Shown here piece by piece: positions 1-7,590 of a stretch of 64,000 bases of DNA. The position numbers and the translations under genes are program-made. Every line of letters starts with the position of its first letter. Position 1 is the first letter of the stretch. The stretch is from the NCBI GenBank assembly GCA_942491345.1, contig CALOAN010000021.1, positions 1-64,000 on the forward strand, given 5' to 3'. This stretch comes from JAHEEL01 sp942491345 (lineage in GTDB: Bacteria > Actinomycetota > Acidimicrobiia > Spongiisociales > UBA5794). Below the pieces are notes generated by a model. That model did not search any database and was not told where the DNA came from. It saw nothing but the letters and a program-made list of their open reading frames with translations.

Positions 1-1144
1 ACGTCGGTGACGATCATGTGAACACGGCGACGGTGGTCAAGTCTGATAACGATGGGAACACGGATGATGCGCCGGATGATGCTACGGTTGCGATTCTCGA
101 CGCCGCCGGAGATCGAAGTCACCAAAGACGCGAATCGCGACACGGTGGCACCGAGTGCGGCTACGTCGAGTTCACCGTCACGGTGGATAAACAGCGCTGG
201 GTGACCGATCCGGCTTTCCGCTGATCACGTCGATCGTCGACTCGGTGTTCGGCAACACCTTGGACCCAGCCAATCCGCTGGTCGAGAGAGACGACCTGCA
301 CGAAGCGACCATCCAGCCGGATGAAACCTACACGTGCACGTTTTTTTTTTTTTTTTACGGCGTTCGTTGGACCAGGTGAAGCCGGCACGGACCACGAGAA
401 TCGCGTGACGGTGGTTGCTGGCAAGACGATGACGCACAACCGACGAGGACGACGACGAGACGATCCTCTTCGCCGAGGGTCCGGGCAGTTGGGACGCCAG
501 GAGCCCTGGTACAACCATCCCAGCGTCTGGGACGGAGTCGAGGGACACGAGTACACGGAGCAGGACGGGACGGCCTGTCCGGCTTCCTGGCCGTGGATCT
601 GATCACGGGTGTGCCGGTCGACGTGCTGTATCCGGTTGACTCCGACAACGACGGTGTCCCCGACACGATCGAGGGAGTCCTCATCGGCGACTGGAACTTC
701 AACGGTGTCTGTGACCCGTGGGAGCAGGATGCCGGCGGTTGCATCTTCTTCGCCAATCAAAGAGGTAACGATGCTCATCGCCAAGCAGCCGGTCGGAGCA
801 GCGTGCTTCATCAGCGCGTTGCTCGCATCGTGGCTCAATGTCGCCGGAAACGACTTCAGCTGCATTGAAGATTCCATCAATGATGGATCTACTGGCTGAA
901 GGTGAAGGACGGCGACGTGCTTGACCCCGGCGACAACAACGATGGCAACTTCTTCGACGTCGCAGACGGTGAACTCGACGGGAAACGCCACAATGCCCAA
1001 GGGCAAGACGTGGACATCGGCGACGGCGAGCCCGTCTACGAGGCGCTTTCCGACTACTACAACAACACTGCGCCGGTTGTGCGATTGACCGAGATACGGG
1101 TACGAGGGGCCGCCATAGGCCTCACGCCGATACGGATGATGTGA
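1..1144 (+). pseudogene. Remnant of a secreted DUF11-type repeat protein
   Basis: Protein-like sequence runs through all three plus frames but never in one. Pieces in order: VNTATVVKSDNDGN, then PPEIEVTKDANRDTV (typical start of a DUF11 repeat), CGYVEFTVTV, ITSIVDSVFGNTLDP, DETYTCTF, TAFVGPGEAGTDHENRVTV, WYNHPSVWDG (resembles the TPGYWKNHP motif that follows DUF11 repeats), DSDNDGVPDTIEGVL (acidic calcium-repeat-like), WLNVAGNDFSCIEDSIND, and GDNNDGNFFDVADGELDG. At least four frame switches separate them. The gene would be a large cell-surface or secreted protein whose 5' part lies outside the window. Either a decayed gene or indel-rich sequence at a contig end; the sequence alone cannot decide. 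The last frame ends with TGA at 1142-1144, followed at once by a hairpin. Confidence 0.6.
341..356 (+). repeat. T16 homopolymer inside the pseudogene
   Basis: Sixteen consecutive T residues in a GC-rich coding context. Before the run the frame reads DETYTCT; after it a different frame reads TAFVGPGEAG. Removing 13 T residues (leaving one TTT codon) rejoins the two into a continuous DUF11-like sequence. The run therefore accounts for one of the frame switches. It may be slipped-strand expansion or an assembly artefact. Confidence 0.8.
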
Positions 1145-1145
1145 C

Positions 1146-1165
1146 GAGGGGCCCTCGGGCCCCTC
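1146..1165 (+). terminator. Hairpin directly after the pseudogene stop
   Basis: GAGGGGCCC and GGGCCCCTC form a near-perfect inverted repeat with a very short loop, starting two bases after the TGA that closes the last frame of the DUF11-type pseudogene. No clear U-tract follows, so termination strength is uncertain. Confidence 0.45.
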
Positions 1166-1228
1166 GGGTCCGCGCGACACCAGCCACGGATGGACGTGGG
1201 CATACGGAGCGCCTTCCCACACAACGAG

Positions 1229-1256
1229 TGAGGGGCCGCGGTATGCCGGCCCCTCA
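1229..1256. terminator. Bidirectional terminator hairpin
   Basis: TGAGGGGCCG at 1229-1238 pairs perfectly (10 bp) with CGGCCCCTCA at 1247-1256 around an 8-base loop. It overlaps the stop codon of the broken minus-strand gene (TCA at 1254-1256 on the plus strand) and lies downstream of the plus-strand pseudogene, so it probably serves both directions. Confidence 0.6.
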
Positions 1257-1732
1257 TGGTTCTTCGACCGTAAAGAGGGGCTGCCAATCGCCGAGGAGTC
1301 GGAACTCTTCGGTATTCCAGGCCAGAAACGAAACCGACGCGCCTTTTCGCACGCTGTGGATCAAGCGTCGCTGAAGCAGTCCGCGCTCCTGCCGTCCACC
1401 AGTGGCGTCTTTGACCTTGCCGACGGCGGCCAGGGCGGCATCGATTCGCCACGCGGTTGAGCGGCCATCGCATCAAACAGAAATATGGCAATGGTCATGA
1501 AGACACGGATTGCGTTATCAACCCGCCATTAACTCGGTATCGAACGAGACTTCGGAACCGTAGTGCTTGGACCAGCCGCGGCAGCGAGCCTCGCCGTGTC
1601 GCTGTGGAGAGCGGATCGACCCTGTCACAGCGTCTCCCTTGTTGCCACCTCTTCGGCTCCGAGTGCTGGTGCTGCGGCGAGCACCAGCACGAGGCCGGTC
1701 AGCTGCAGAAAGGTCGTCATTCGTCTACCCAT
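1254..1732 (-). pseudogene. Broken secreted protein of unknown function
   Basis: On the minus strand an ATG at 1732-1730 is preceded by a good ribosome site (GGGGAGGAACTG) and encodes MGRRMTTFLQLTGLVLVL followed by AAAPALGAEE: a basic start, hydrophobic core and AxA-type cleavage site, that is, a signal peptide. The frame stops at codon 36. Another frame carries a protein-like C-terminus with AWRIDAALAAVGKV, SVRKGASVSFLAWNTEE and FRLLGDWQPLFTVEEP, ending with TGA at 1256-1254, exactly on a terminator hairpin. A net frameshift separates start and end. Together they look like one small exported protein of about 155 residues that has been disrupted. No family recognised; could also be a sequencing indel. 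Confidence 0.4.
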
Positions 1733-1879
1733 CAGTTCCTCCCCTTCGGAGGATTGACGCGCGATGCGTCTGGCTTCTGAGGGGCTATCGGCTGGAAGCA
1801 GAAGTGACTAAAGCAGGAAGTTTCGAAGTGACCAGTCATCAGGCCCGGACTCGAGGAAGAGCGAGGTCGTGCGATGCGT

Positions 1880-1964
1880 GATTGGGTGCGGCGTATGGAA
1901 GCGCCAGGCACTGCCTGTCAGACCCGCTCGGGCAGGTATTGGATGCGGCTTCCAGCACCCGATC
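1880..1964. repeat. Long imperfect inverted repeat
   Basis: GATTGGGTGC at 1880-1889 and TGGAAGC at 1896-1902 (separated by a 6-base bulge) pair with GCTTCCAGCACCCGATC at 1948-1964, giving 17 bp with one G-T wobble. The 45-base interior holds a smaller CAGGCA/TGCCTG palindrome. Could be a transcription terminator or a remnant of a mobile element; no gene lies inside. Confidence 0.5.
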
Positions 1965-2168
1965 TCGGCGAATGCCCGCCGTGGATCGATGCCGATACGC
2001 ATGCCGGCACGATTTCCTGAACGTCCAGGGCTCAGGTGCAGCGTCGATTTCTGGCCAGGCGGTGCACGGTTGGTGATTAGTGGAAGCGAGTGTCCAGAAG
2101 GCCTAAATGGTCCTCGACCGTGGTCGCCCTACCCGCCTGATTCGGCGGATGCCCTACGAAGGGATTGA

Positions 2169-2196
2169 TTGGACCGCCCCGCCAACCTCCTAGACT
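2169..2196 (+). promoter_or_regulatory. Putative nuo operon promoter
   Basis: TTGGAC at 2169-2174, a 16-base spacer and TAGACT at 2191-2196 resemble a housekeeping sigma-70 promoter. It lies about 75 bases upstream of the nuoA GTG start in an otherwise empty region. Confidence 0.45.
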
Positions 2197-2273
2197 TTGC
2201 TTTTAAGAACCCCTACCCGTGGTCGGAGGGCCCGGAGCGGGGCCAGGCGAGTACACCGAGAGGGCATCGACAC

Positions 2274-2657
2274 GTGCGCAACGAATACTTCGGCGACTAC
2301 ACCACGGTCGCCGTATTCCTGCTTGCCGGTGCTCTCCTCGTGGGGGCGGCCGTCTTCACCGCTCGACTCGTTGCCCCTCGCCGTCCCAGCCTCCTGAAGA
2401 GCACCCCGTACGAATCGGGAATCGAGCCGATCGGCGGCGGCTGGAACCAGAGCCACATCCGGTACTACGTGTTCGCCCTGCTCTTCCTCGTCTTCGACGT
2501 CGAAGCGGTGTTCATCTTTCCGTGGGCCGTCTCGATCGACTACTTCAAGGGCATCGGCAATGGCGCGCTCGTCTTCTTCGAGATGGTCGCCTTCGTCGTC
2601 ATCCTCTTCCTCGGTCTTCTCTACGCGATACGCAAGGGTGTGCTCCGATGGGAGTAG
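2274..2657 (+). CDS. nuoA: NADH-quinone oxidoreductase subunit A
   Basis: Small membrane subunit (127 aa) of respiratory complex I, part of the hinge between the peripheral and membrane arms. Three hydrophobic segments are visible (about residues 10-32, 64-84, 94-117) with the conserved loop PYESGIEPIGG and the acidic stretch FDVEAVFIFPWA in the second segment. GTG start chosen because GAGAGGG lies 9 bases upstream and the encoded start, VRNEYFGDYTTV, fits the family. The frame stays open back to 2169, but that part is not family-like. First gene of an 11-gene nuo operon; overlaps nuoB by 10 bases. Confidence 0.92.
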   Translation: MRNEYFGDYTTVAVFLLAGALLVGAAVFTARLVAPRRPSLLKSTPYESGIEPIGGGWNQSHIRYYVFALLFLVFDVEAVFIFPWAVSIDYFKGIGNGALVFFEMVAFVVILFLGLLYAIRKGVLRWE

Positions 2658-3145
2658 TGGAGAAGTTCGGCGGCATCAAGCCGGTCTCGTGGCTGCTCAA
2701 CTGGTCGCGCAAGTACTCGCTCTGGTATTTCCAGTTCGGCCTCGCCTGCTGTGCCATCGAGGTTATGGCCGTGTCGAGCCCCCGCTACGACTTCATGCGT
2801 TTCGGCATCGTCCCGTTGCCGGCCTCACCGCGCCAGGCCGACCTCATGGTTGTGGCCGGCACTGTCACCGACAAGATGGCCCCGGCGATCAAGCGCCTGT
2901 ACGAACAGATGGCGGAACCCAAATACATCATCTCCATGGGTTCGTGCGCCAACGTCGGCGGCCCCTATTGGGACTCGTATTCGGTCCTCAAGGGCGTCGA
3001 TCAGGTGATGCCCGTCGACGTCTACGTGCCGGGCTGCCCGCCCCGCCCCGAAGCGCTGCTCGAAGGCATCATCATGCTGCAGCAGCAGATCACGAACGAA
3101 GACCCGCGCGAAGTCTGGAGGAAGGTCAGTGAACGACCAACCTGA
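2648..3145 (+). CDS. nuoB: NADH-quinone oxidoreductase subunit B
   Basis: Peripheral-arm subunit (165 aa) holding the terminal [4Fe-4S] cluster N2, which passes electrons to quinone. The four cluster cysteines are visible: adjacent C34-C35 in GLACCAIEVM, C100 in SMGSCANVGGPYWDSY and C130 in VPGCPPRPEALL. ATG start inside the end of nuoA; overlaps nuoC by 17 bases, so translation is coupled. Length and motifs are normal for the family. Confidence 0.96.
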   Translation: MGVVEKFGGIKPVSWLLNWSRKYSLWYFQFGLACCAIEVMAVSSPRYDFMRFGIVPLPASPRQADLMVVAGTVTDKMAPAIKRLYEQMAEPKYIISMGSCANVGGPYWDSYSVLKGVDQVMPVDVYVPGCPPRPEALLEGIIMLQQQITNEDPREVWRKVSERPT

Positions 3146-3707
3146 CTCCGCGGAGAGCGTCGATAGCTACGGCAGCGGCCTGGCCGAGCGCCTTGGGGGC
3201 CGTGCCGTAGTCGAACACGAAACCGTTCGGATCTACATCGATCGAGAGGCATGGTTTGACACCCTCCGGCGCGCGAGAGATGAGGAGGGATTGCCCTTCT
3301 TCTCATGGCTGTCCGGGATCGACTGGTCGAAGGACGTCGCCGTCGGCGACACGGTCGAGGAGCCCGACCAACTCGACGAGCGTTTCGAAGTGATGTGCAG
3401 GCTCTCATCGATCGAGAACGCCAACGGCGCGCAGTTCATCACCGTGGTTCCGAAGGACGACGCAGTGATCGACTCCATCACTGAGCTATTCGGCGGAGCC
3501 GAATGGCACGAACGCGAGACCCACGACATGTTCGGGATCGACTTCGCCGGGAACCCCAACCTCTCGCCGATCTATTTGCCGGAAGGGTTCATCGGCCACC
3601 CGCTCCTCAAGTCGTATCCGCTCCTCGCCCGCGAAGTGAAACCCTGGCCCGGCGACGTAGACGTAGAAGACATGCCTGAGGATCCAGGCGAGGGGAAGGA
3701 CGCGTGA
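3129..3707 (+). CDS. nuoC: NADH-quinone oxidoreductase subunit C
   Basis: Peripheral-arm 30-kDa-type subunit (192 aa) that docks next to NuoD around the quinone site. The family signature region reads EWHERETHDMFGIDFAGNPN, followed by GHPLLKSYPL near the C-terminus. GTG start is placed by the strong site GGAGGAAGG just upstream, inside the nuoB end. NuoC is separate here, not fused to NuoD as in enterobacteria. It is followed by a repeat-filled gap of about 170 bases before nuoD, unusual inside this otherwise tightly packed operon. Confidence 0.94.
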   Translation: MNDQPDSAESVDSYGSGLAERLGGRAVVEHETVRIYIDREAWFDTLRRARDEEGLPFFSWLSGIDWSKDVAVGDTVEEPDQLDERFEVMCRLSSIENANGAQFITVVPKDDAVIDSITELFGGAEWHERETHDMFGIDFAGNPNLSPIYLPEGFIGHPLLKSYPLLAREVKPWPGDVDVEDMPEDPGEGKDA

Positions 3708-3730
3708 AGCCCCTGTCTTCGTTTGGAGGT

Positions 3731-3863
3731 ACTCAGTACTCAGTACTTCGTAGTCCGTCGCCGGACCTCATCGGCGCGATTCGGGCTCCCAAAGCCCCCT
3801 CCGCTGCGCTCCGGCCAGATGGCCGGATGCTCGCGCCTCCCCCACTGCGTGGGAGAGGCGAAG
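3731..3863. repeat. Type A plus type C repeats between nuoC and nuoD
   Basis: 3731-3760 holds the short-unit repeat ACTCAGTACT-CAGTACTTCGTAGTCCG (type A). From about 3760 follows a roughly 100-base element (type C) with GGACCTCATC, GGGCTCCCA, GCCCCCTCCGC and the terminal palindrome GCCTCCCCCACTGCGTGGGA then GAGGCGAAG. The element is clearly related to 35651-35770 (same order of blocks) and, more loosely, to 5085-5203. Confidence 0.75.
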
Positions 3864-3876
3864 GCAGGCGACTCCT

Positions 3877-5064
3877 ATGACCTCCTACGACGCGCTCATG
3901 CATCGGTCTGAGGTTGCGGTCTCGGTGGAGCTGCAGACGCAGGACATGACGCTGAACATCGGGCCGCAGCATCCGTCCACCCATGGTGTGCTGCGACTCG
4001 TCGCGAGCGTTGACGGTGAGCGGATCTCGAGCGTGGAGCCGGTGATCGGCTACATGCACCGCGGCTACGAGAAGCTCGCGGAAGTCCGCACGTACGCGCA
4101 GATGACGGCGCTCGTCAACCGCATCGACTGGGTCTCCGGGTTCGCCAGCGAGGTGCCGTTCATCATCGCCGTCGAAAAGCTCGCAGGGATCGAAGCACCT
4201 GAGCGGGCGCAGTGGATCCGGCTCATCCTCACCGAGCTGTTCCGGATCTCCTCACACGTCGTGTTCACCTCGTCCTATCCGCTCGAACTCGGTGCCACGA
4301 CGCCTCTCTTCCACGCCCTGCGAGAACGCGAGCGGGTTCTGGAACTCATCGAAGGGATGACCGGCGGGCGCTTCCACCCGAACTTCAACCGCGTCGGCGG
4401 GATCAAACCCGCTGCGGGCGGCGGGAAGACCCAGAAGCAGGTCTCGATGGACATCCCGGCGGGCTGGCTCGAAGAGACGAAGGCAGCGATGGAGCGGATC
4501 CTCGGCGCAACCGACGACAGCGACACCCTCGTCACCGGCAACGAGGTGATCAAGGCGAGGACGCGGGGCGTCGGCGTGATTCCCGGCGACAAGGCCATCG
4601 AATACGGCCTCTCCGGGCCGAACCTCCGTGCCTCCGGGGTGGCGTACGACCTGCGAAAGCACGAATTCCACTTGCCGTACGACCAAGTCGACTTCAACGT
4701 CGTCAGTGCTGAAGGTGGAGACTGCTACGACCGCTATTGGGTGCGGCTCCAGGAGATCCGCGAGTCGGCGAACATCGTCCTCCAGGCCATCGAGAAGATC
4801 CCAGCCGGACCACTCCGGGCGAAGGCTCCTCGGGTGCTCAAAGTCCCCAAAGGCCAGGTCTACGTGCGGGGAGAGAATCCGAAGGGCGAGTTCGGCTACT
4901 ACGTCATCTCCGAAGGCGGCCAGAAGCCGTACCGGCTGAAGATCCGTTCCACGTCGTTCTCCAACCTCTCGATCCTGCCGTGGGTTCTCAAGGGAGCCCT
5001 CGTTCCCGACCTCGTCGCCATCATGGGCAGTTTGGACTTCGTGCTCGGGGATGTGGATCGATGA
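3877..5064 (+). CDS. nuoD: NADH-quinone oxidoreductase subunit D
   Basis: 49-kDa-type peripheral subunit (395 aa) that forms the quinone pocket with NuoB. Diagnostic motifs: NIGPQHPSTHGVLR near the N-terminus, YMHRGYEKLAE and the C-terminal FVLGDVDR. Start taken at ATG 3877; a later GTG or ATG within the first 30 codons is possible because the first 25 residues are not conserved. The gap of about 165 bases to nuoH contains a type C repeat and sits exactly where nuoE, nuoF and nuoG lie in 14-gene operons. The mitochondrial homologue is methylated by NDUFAF7, whose homologue is encoded at the end of this operon. Confidence 0.95.
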   Translation: MTSYDALMHRSEVAVSVELQTQDMTLNIGPQHPSTHGVLRLVASVDGERISSVEPVIGYMHRGYEKLAEVRTYAQMTALVNRIDWVSGFASEVPFIIAVEKLAGIEAPERAQWIRLILTELFRISSHVVFTSSYPLELGATTPLFHALRERERVLELIEGMTGGRFHPNFNRVGGIKPAAGGGKTQKQVSMDIPAGWLEETKAAMERILGATDDSDTLVTGNEVIKARTRGVGVIPGDKAIEYGLSGPNLRASGVAYDLRKHEFHLPYDQVDFNVVSAEGGDCYDRYWVRLQEIRESANIVLQAIEKIPAGPLRAKAPRVLKVPKGQVYVRGENPKGEFGYYVISEGGQKPYRLKIRSTSFSNLSILPWVLKGALVPDLVAIMGSLDFVLGDVDR

Positions 5065-5084
5065 GTCTCCGCCCAAACCCGTGG

Positions 5085-5203
5085 CTGGGCTCGCAGCTCA
5101 CAGAGCCCCCTCGCGCCGCTCCAGCCATCCGGCAAGAAGCCCCCTCCGCGTCCGAGCTTTCGCTGGAACGCGCCTCTCCCACTTCGTGGGAGAGGCGAAG
5201 ACT
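5085..5203. repeat. Type C repeat between nuoD and nuoH
   Basis: Contains AGCCCCCTCGCGCCGCTCC, AAGCCCCCTCCGCGTCC and a perfect terminal hairpin: CGCCTCTCCCAC at 5171-5182, loop TTC, GTGGGAGAGGCG at 5186-5197. Same terminal palindrome as the copies at 3832-3861 and 35718-35747. Confidence 0.75.
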
Positions 5204-5229
5204 GGTGGCGGCGCACCGGAGGCTCGGAC

Positions 5230-6249
5230 ATGATTTCCGGGTACTTCTGGGTTGACGTGATCCTCAAGGTGGTCTTTGTGCTCGTCGCAATGATCCTGAT
5301 GGCGTTGGTCGCCATCTACGGCGAGCTGAAGGTCATGGCCCACATGCAGAACCGCATCGGTCCGTACTACGCCGGGGGTCGCTGGGGATGGGCACAACCT
5401 CTGGCCGATGCTGTGAAGTTCATTCAGAAAGAGGACCTCGTCCCCGCGGGGGCCGACGCCGTGATCTTCAAGTCGGCGCCGTACATCGTCGTAGCGGCCA
5501 CCGTCGCCACATTCGTCGTCATCCCCTTCAGTCCGAATCTCATCGCACGAGATCTCGACCTCGGGGTCTTCTACCTCCTCGCCATCTCTTCGCTCACCAC
5601 GCTCGGCGTGCTCATGGCCGGCTGGTCGTCCGCCAACAAGTACTCCCTCATGGGCGGCCTGCGCGCCGGCGCGCAGCTGATCGCCTACGAGCTTCCGCTC
5701 GTTCTCACCGTTGTTGCCGTCGTCGTGCAGGCGGGCACGATGTCGCTCGTCGGAATCGTCGAGGCCCAGGCCGCGCCGATCGAAATCGGAGGACTATCGA
5801 TCAGCCTCCCGTTCCTGCTCAAGGGTCAGATCGTCGGGTTTGTCGTCTTCCTCGTGGCTGCGATTGCCGAGCTCTCTCGTATCCCGTTCGACATGCCGAT
5901 CGCGGAGTCCGAGCTGACGATGGGGTACCTGACCGAGTACTCGTCATTGCGATTCACCATGTTCTTCCTGGGCGAGTACGCCGCGATGATCTCGATGTCG
6001 GCCGTGGCCGCGACGTTGTTCCTCGGTGGTTACTGGGCCCCGTTTGTGCCGGAGTCCGCCCTGCTCTACCTCGGACCGTTCATCCTCATTGCCAAGATCG
6101 CGTTGCTCGTGTTCCTGATGCTCTGGCTCCGCTCGACGTGGCCACGGCTGCGCGAGGACCAACTCCAGGACATGGCATGGCGCTGGCTGATTCCCGTCTC
6201 GCTGGCGAACATCCTCGTGGTTGCATTCTTCAAGGTGGTGGTGTTCTGA
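5230..6249 (+). CDS. nuoH: NADH-quinone oxidoreductase subunit H
   Basis: Membrane subunit (339 aa) that forms the heel of complex I and part of the quinone channel; about eight transmembrane segments. Conserved loops are seen: MAHMQNRIGPYYAGGRWGWAQ near residue 40, ISRIPFDMPIAE-type sequence (here LSRIPFDMPIAESE) near 220, and EYSSLRFTMFFLGEYA. ATG start preceded by GGAGG at 5219-5223. The stop overlaps the nuoI start (ATGA). Confidence 0.96.
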   Translation: MISGYFWVDVILKVVFVLVAMILMALVAIYGELKVMAHMQNRIGPYYAGGRWGWAQPLADAVKFIQKEDLVPAGADAVIFKSAPYIVVAATVATFVVIPFSPNLIARDLDLGVFYLLAISSLTTLGVLMAGWSSANKYSLMGGLRAGAQLIAYELPLVLTVVAVVVQAGTMSLVGIVEAQAAPIEIGGLSISLPFLLKGQIVGFVVFLVAAIAELSRIPFDMPIAESELTMGYLTEYSSLRFTMFFLGEYAAMISMSAVAATLFLGGYWAPFVPESALLYLGPFILIAKIALLVFLMLWLRSTWPRLREDQLQDMAWRWLIPVSLANILVVAFFKVVVF

Positions 6250-6740
6250 TGACGCAGCACCAGCAGGACAAGAGCATTCGATTCCCGTTCACCGGCCTGT
6301 GGAAGGGCATGTGGTTCACTCTCAAGTATCTGTTCAAGCCGGTGCCGACGGTGATGTACCCCCAGGTCCAGGAGATCCCGGTGCCGCGGGCGCGCGGCGT
6401 CATCGCCCTCGACCCCGAAGCGTGCACGGTTTGCATGTTGTGCGCCCGCGAGTGCCCGGACTGGTGCATCTACATCGAGGGCCACAAGGAAGAGCAGCCG
6501 CCGTCGAAGCCCGGCGGGCGGGTCAGGAAGCGCAACGAGCTCGACCTCTTCGAGATCGACTACTCGTTGTGCATGTATTGCGGGATCTGCGTCGAGGTCT
6601 GCCCGTTTGATGCGCTGTTCTGGAGCCCCGAATACGAATACAGCAGCCACGACGTCGCCGATCTCATTCACGGCAAGACCCGGCTGAAGGACTGGCTCGA
6701 GACCGTTCCCGAACCACCGGCACTGGAGCCGCAGGAATGA
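6249..6740 (+). CDS. nuoI: NADH-quinone oxidoreductase subunit I
   Basis: Ferredoxin-like peripheral subunit (163 aa) carrying clusters N6a and N6b. Two complete CxxCxxCxxxCP motifs are present: C59, C62, C65, C69 and C108, C111, C114, C118. In 14-subunit enzymes its electrons come from NuoG; with no nuoEFG here, it would be the entry point for another donor such as a ferredoxin. Coupled to nuoH (ATGA) and to nuoJ (ATGA). Confidence 0.96.
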   Translation: MTQHQQDKSIRFPFTGLWKGMWFTLKYLFKPVPTVMYPQVQEIPVPRARGVIALDPEACTVCMLCARECPDWCIYIEGHKEEQPPSKPGGRVRKRNELDLFEIDYSLCMYCGICVEVCPFDALFWSPEYEYSSHDVADLIHGKTRLKDWLETVPEPPALEPQE

Positions 6741-7288
6741 CCGTCACCTTTGCGGACTGGATCACGGAACTCGCCAACTGGGTGTTCCTTCTGATCGCCA
6801 TCCCAACCGTCGTGGCGGCGTTCTTCGTCGTGACCGCAAAGAACGTCGTTCGGGCGGTCCTCTCGCTCGTCATCACCCTCGCCGGAACGGCCGCCCTGTT
6901 CCTGATGCTGGGAGCCGAGTTCGTCGGCTGGACCGTCGTCCTCGTCTATATCGGGGCCGTCGTGATCCTGTTCCTCATGGGGATCATGATCACGCAGTCG
7001 CCGCTTGCGAAGAGCACTGAGCTCAGCCAGCCGATGTCGATGCGCACCCCTGCCATCCTTCTGTCCGTGTTGTTGTTCGGCGTGATCGCCTGGGCAGTGA
7101 TCGTCTCGTTCGGAGCTGAGTCGATTCCTCTTCCGGACGAAGCAACGAGAACCGCCTCGATCGGTGAGGCGATGTTCACCAACTGGGTCATCCCATTCGA
7201 GGCCGTGTCGTTCGTGCTGCTCGCCGCCCTCATCGGTGGCATCACGCTGGCCCGGCGGGACCCGGTCGAGGAGGGCGAAGAAGCATGA
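6737..7288 (+). CDS. nuoJ: NADH-quinone oxidoreductase subunit J
   Basis: Membrane subunit (183 aa) with five hydrophobic segments. The conserved piece LMLGAEFVGWTVVLVYIGAVVILFLM (helix 3 region, about residues 55-80) identifies it. The C-terminal RRDPVEEGEEA tail is acidic. ATG overlaps the nuoI stop and the gene's own stop overlaps nuoK. Confidence 0.93.
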   Translation: MTVTFADWITELANWVFLLIAIPTVVAAFFVVTAKNVVRAVLSLVITLAGTAALFLMLGAEFVGWTVVLVYIGAVVILFLMGIMITQSPLAKSTELSQPMSMRTPAILLSVLLFGVIAWAVIVSFGAESIPLPDEATRTASIGEAMFTNWVIPFEAVSFVLLAALIGGITLARRDPVEEGEEA

Positions 7289-7590
7289 CGATCGTCCAAT
7301 TCGTGCTCCTCGGCGCTGCCCTCTTCTCCCTCGGCCTCTACGGCGTGTTGACGCGGAAGAACGCAATCCTCGTCCTTGCCTCCGTTGAGGTCATGCTCGC
7401 CGCCGTCAATGTGAACCTCGTAGCGTTCGACGTCTACCTCGCTGACACGTCGAGCGCCGGCCAGGTGATGGCCCTGTTCATCATCGCTCTGGCCGCAGCC
7501 GAAGTCGGGATCGGCATCGCCATCGTGCTGATGATCTTCCGGAACCGCCGTACGGCGGATGTCGACGACCTGGACGTGATGAGGTACTGA
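7285..7590 (+). CDS. nuoK: NADH-quinone oxidoreductase subunit K
   Basis: Small three-helix membrane subunit (101 aa), MrpC-like. Contains the conserved helix-2 glutamate in SVEVMLAAVNVNLVAF and the helix-3 glutamate in AAAEVGIGIAIVLMIFR, both part of the proton pathway in characterised enzymes. Coupled to nuoJ by ATGA and to nuoL by TGATG. Confidence 0.94.
   Translation: MTIVQFVLLGAALFSLGLYGVLTRKNAILVLASVEVMLAAVNVNLVAFDVYLADTSSAGQVMALFIIALAAAEVGIGIAIVLMIFRNRRTADVDDLDVMRY

Larger units (their letters stand above)
1733..2273. other. Intergenic region upstream of the nuo operon
   Basis: No convincing gene. Contents seen: ribosome site of the broken minus-strand gene at the left end, a long imperfect inverted repeat at 1880-1964, and a promoter-like pair at 2169-2196. 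Open frames across 1457-2168 show no recognisable domain and no ribosome sites. Confidence 0.6.

Noticed and set aside
1457..2168. Plus-strand open frames at 1457-1780, 1567-1881 and 1869-2168
   Set aside because: No ribosome sites, no recognisable domain, and they cross the inverted repeat and the nuo promoter region.
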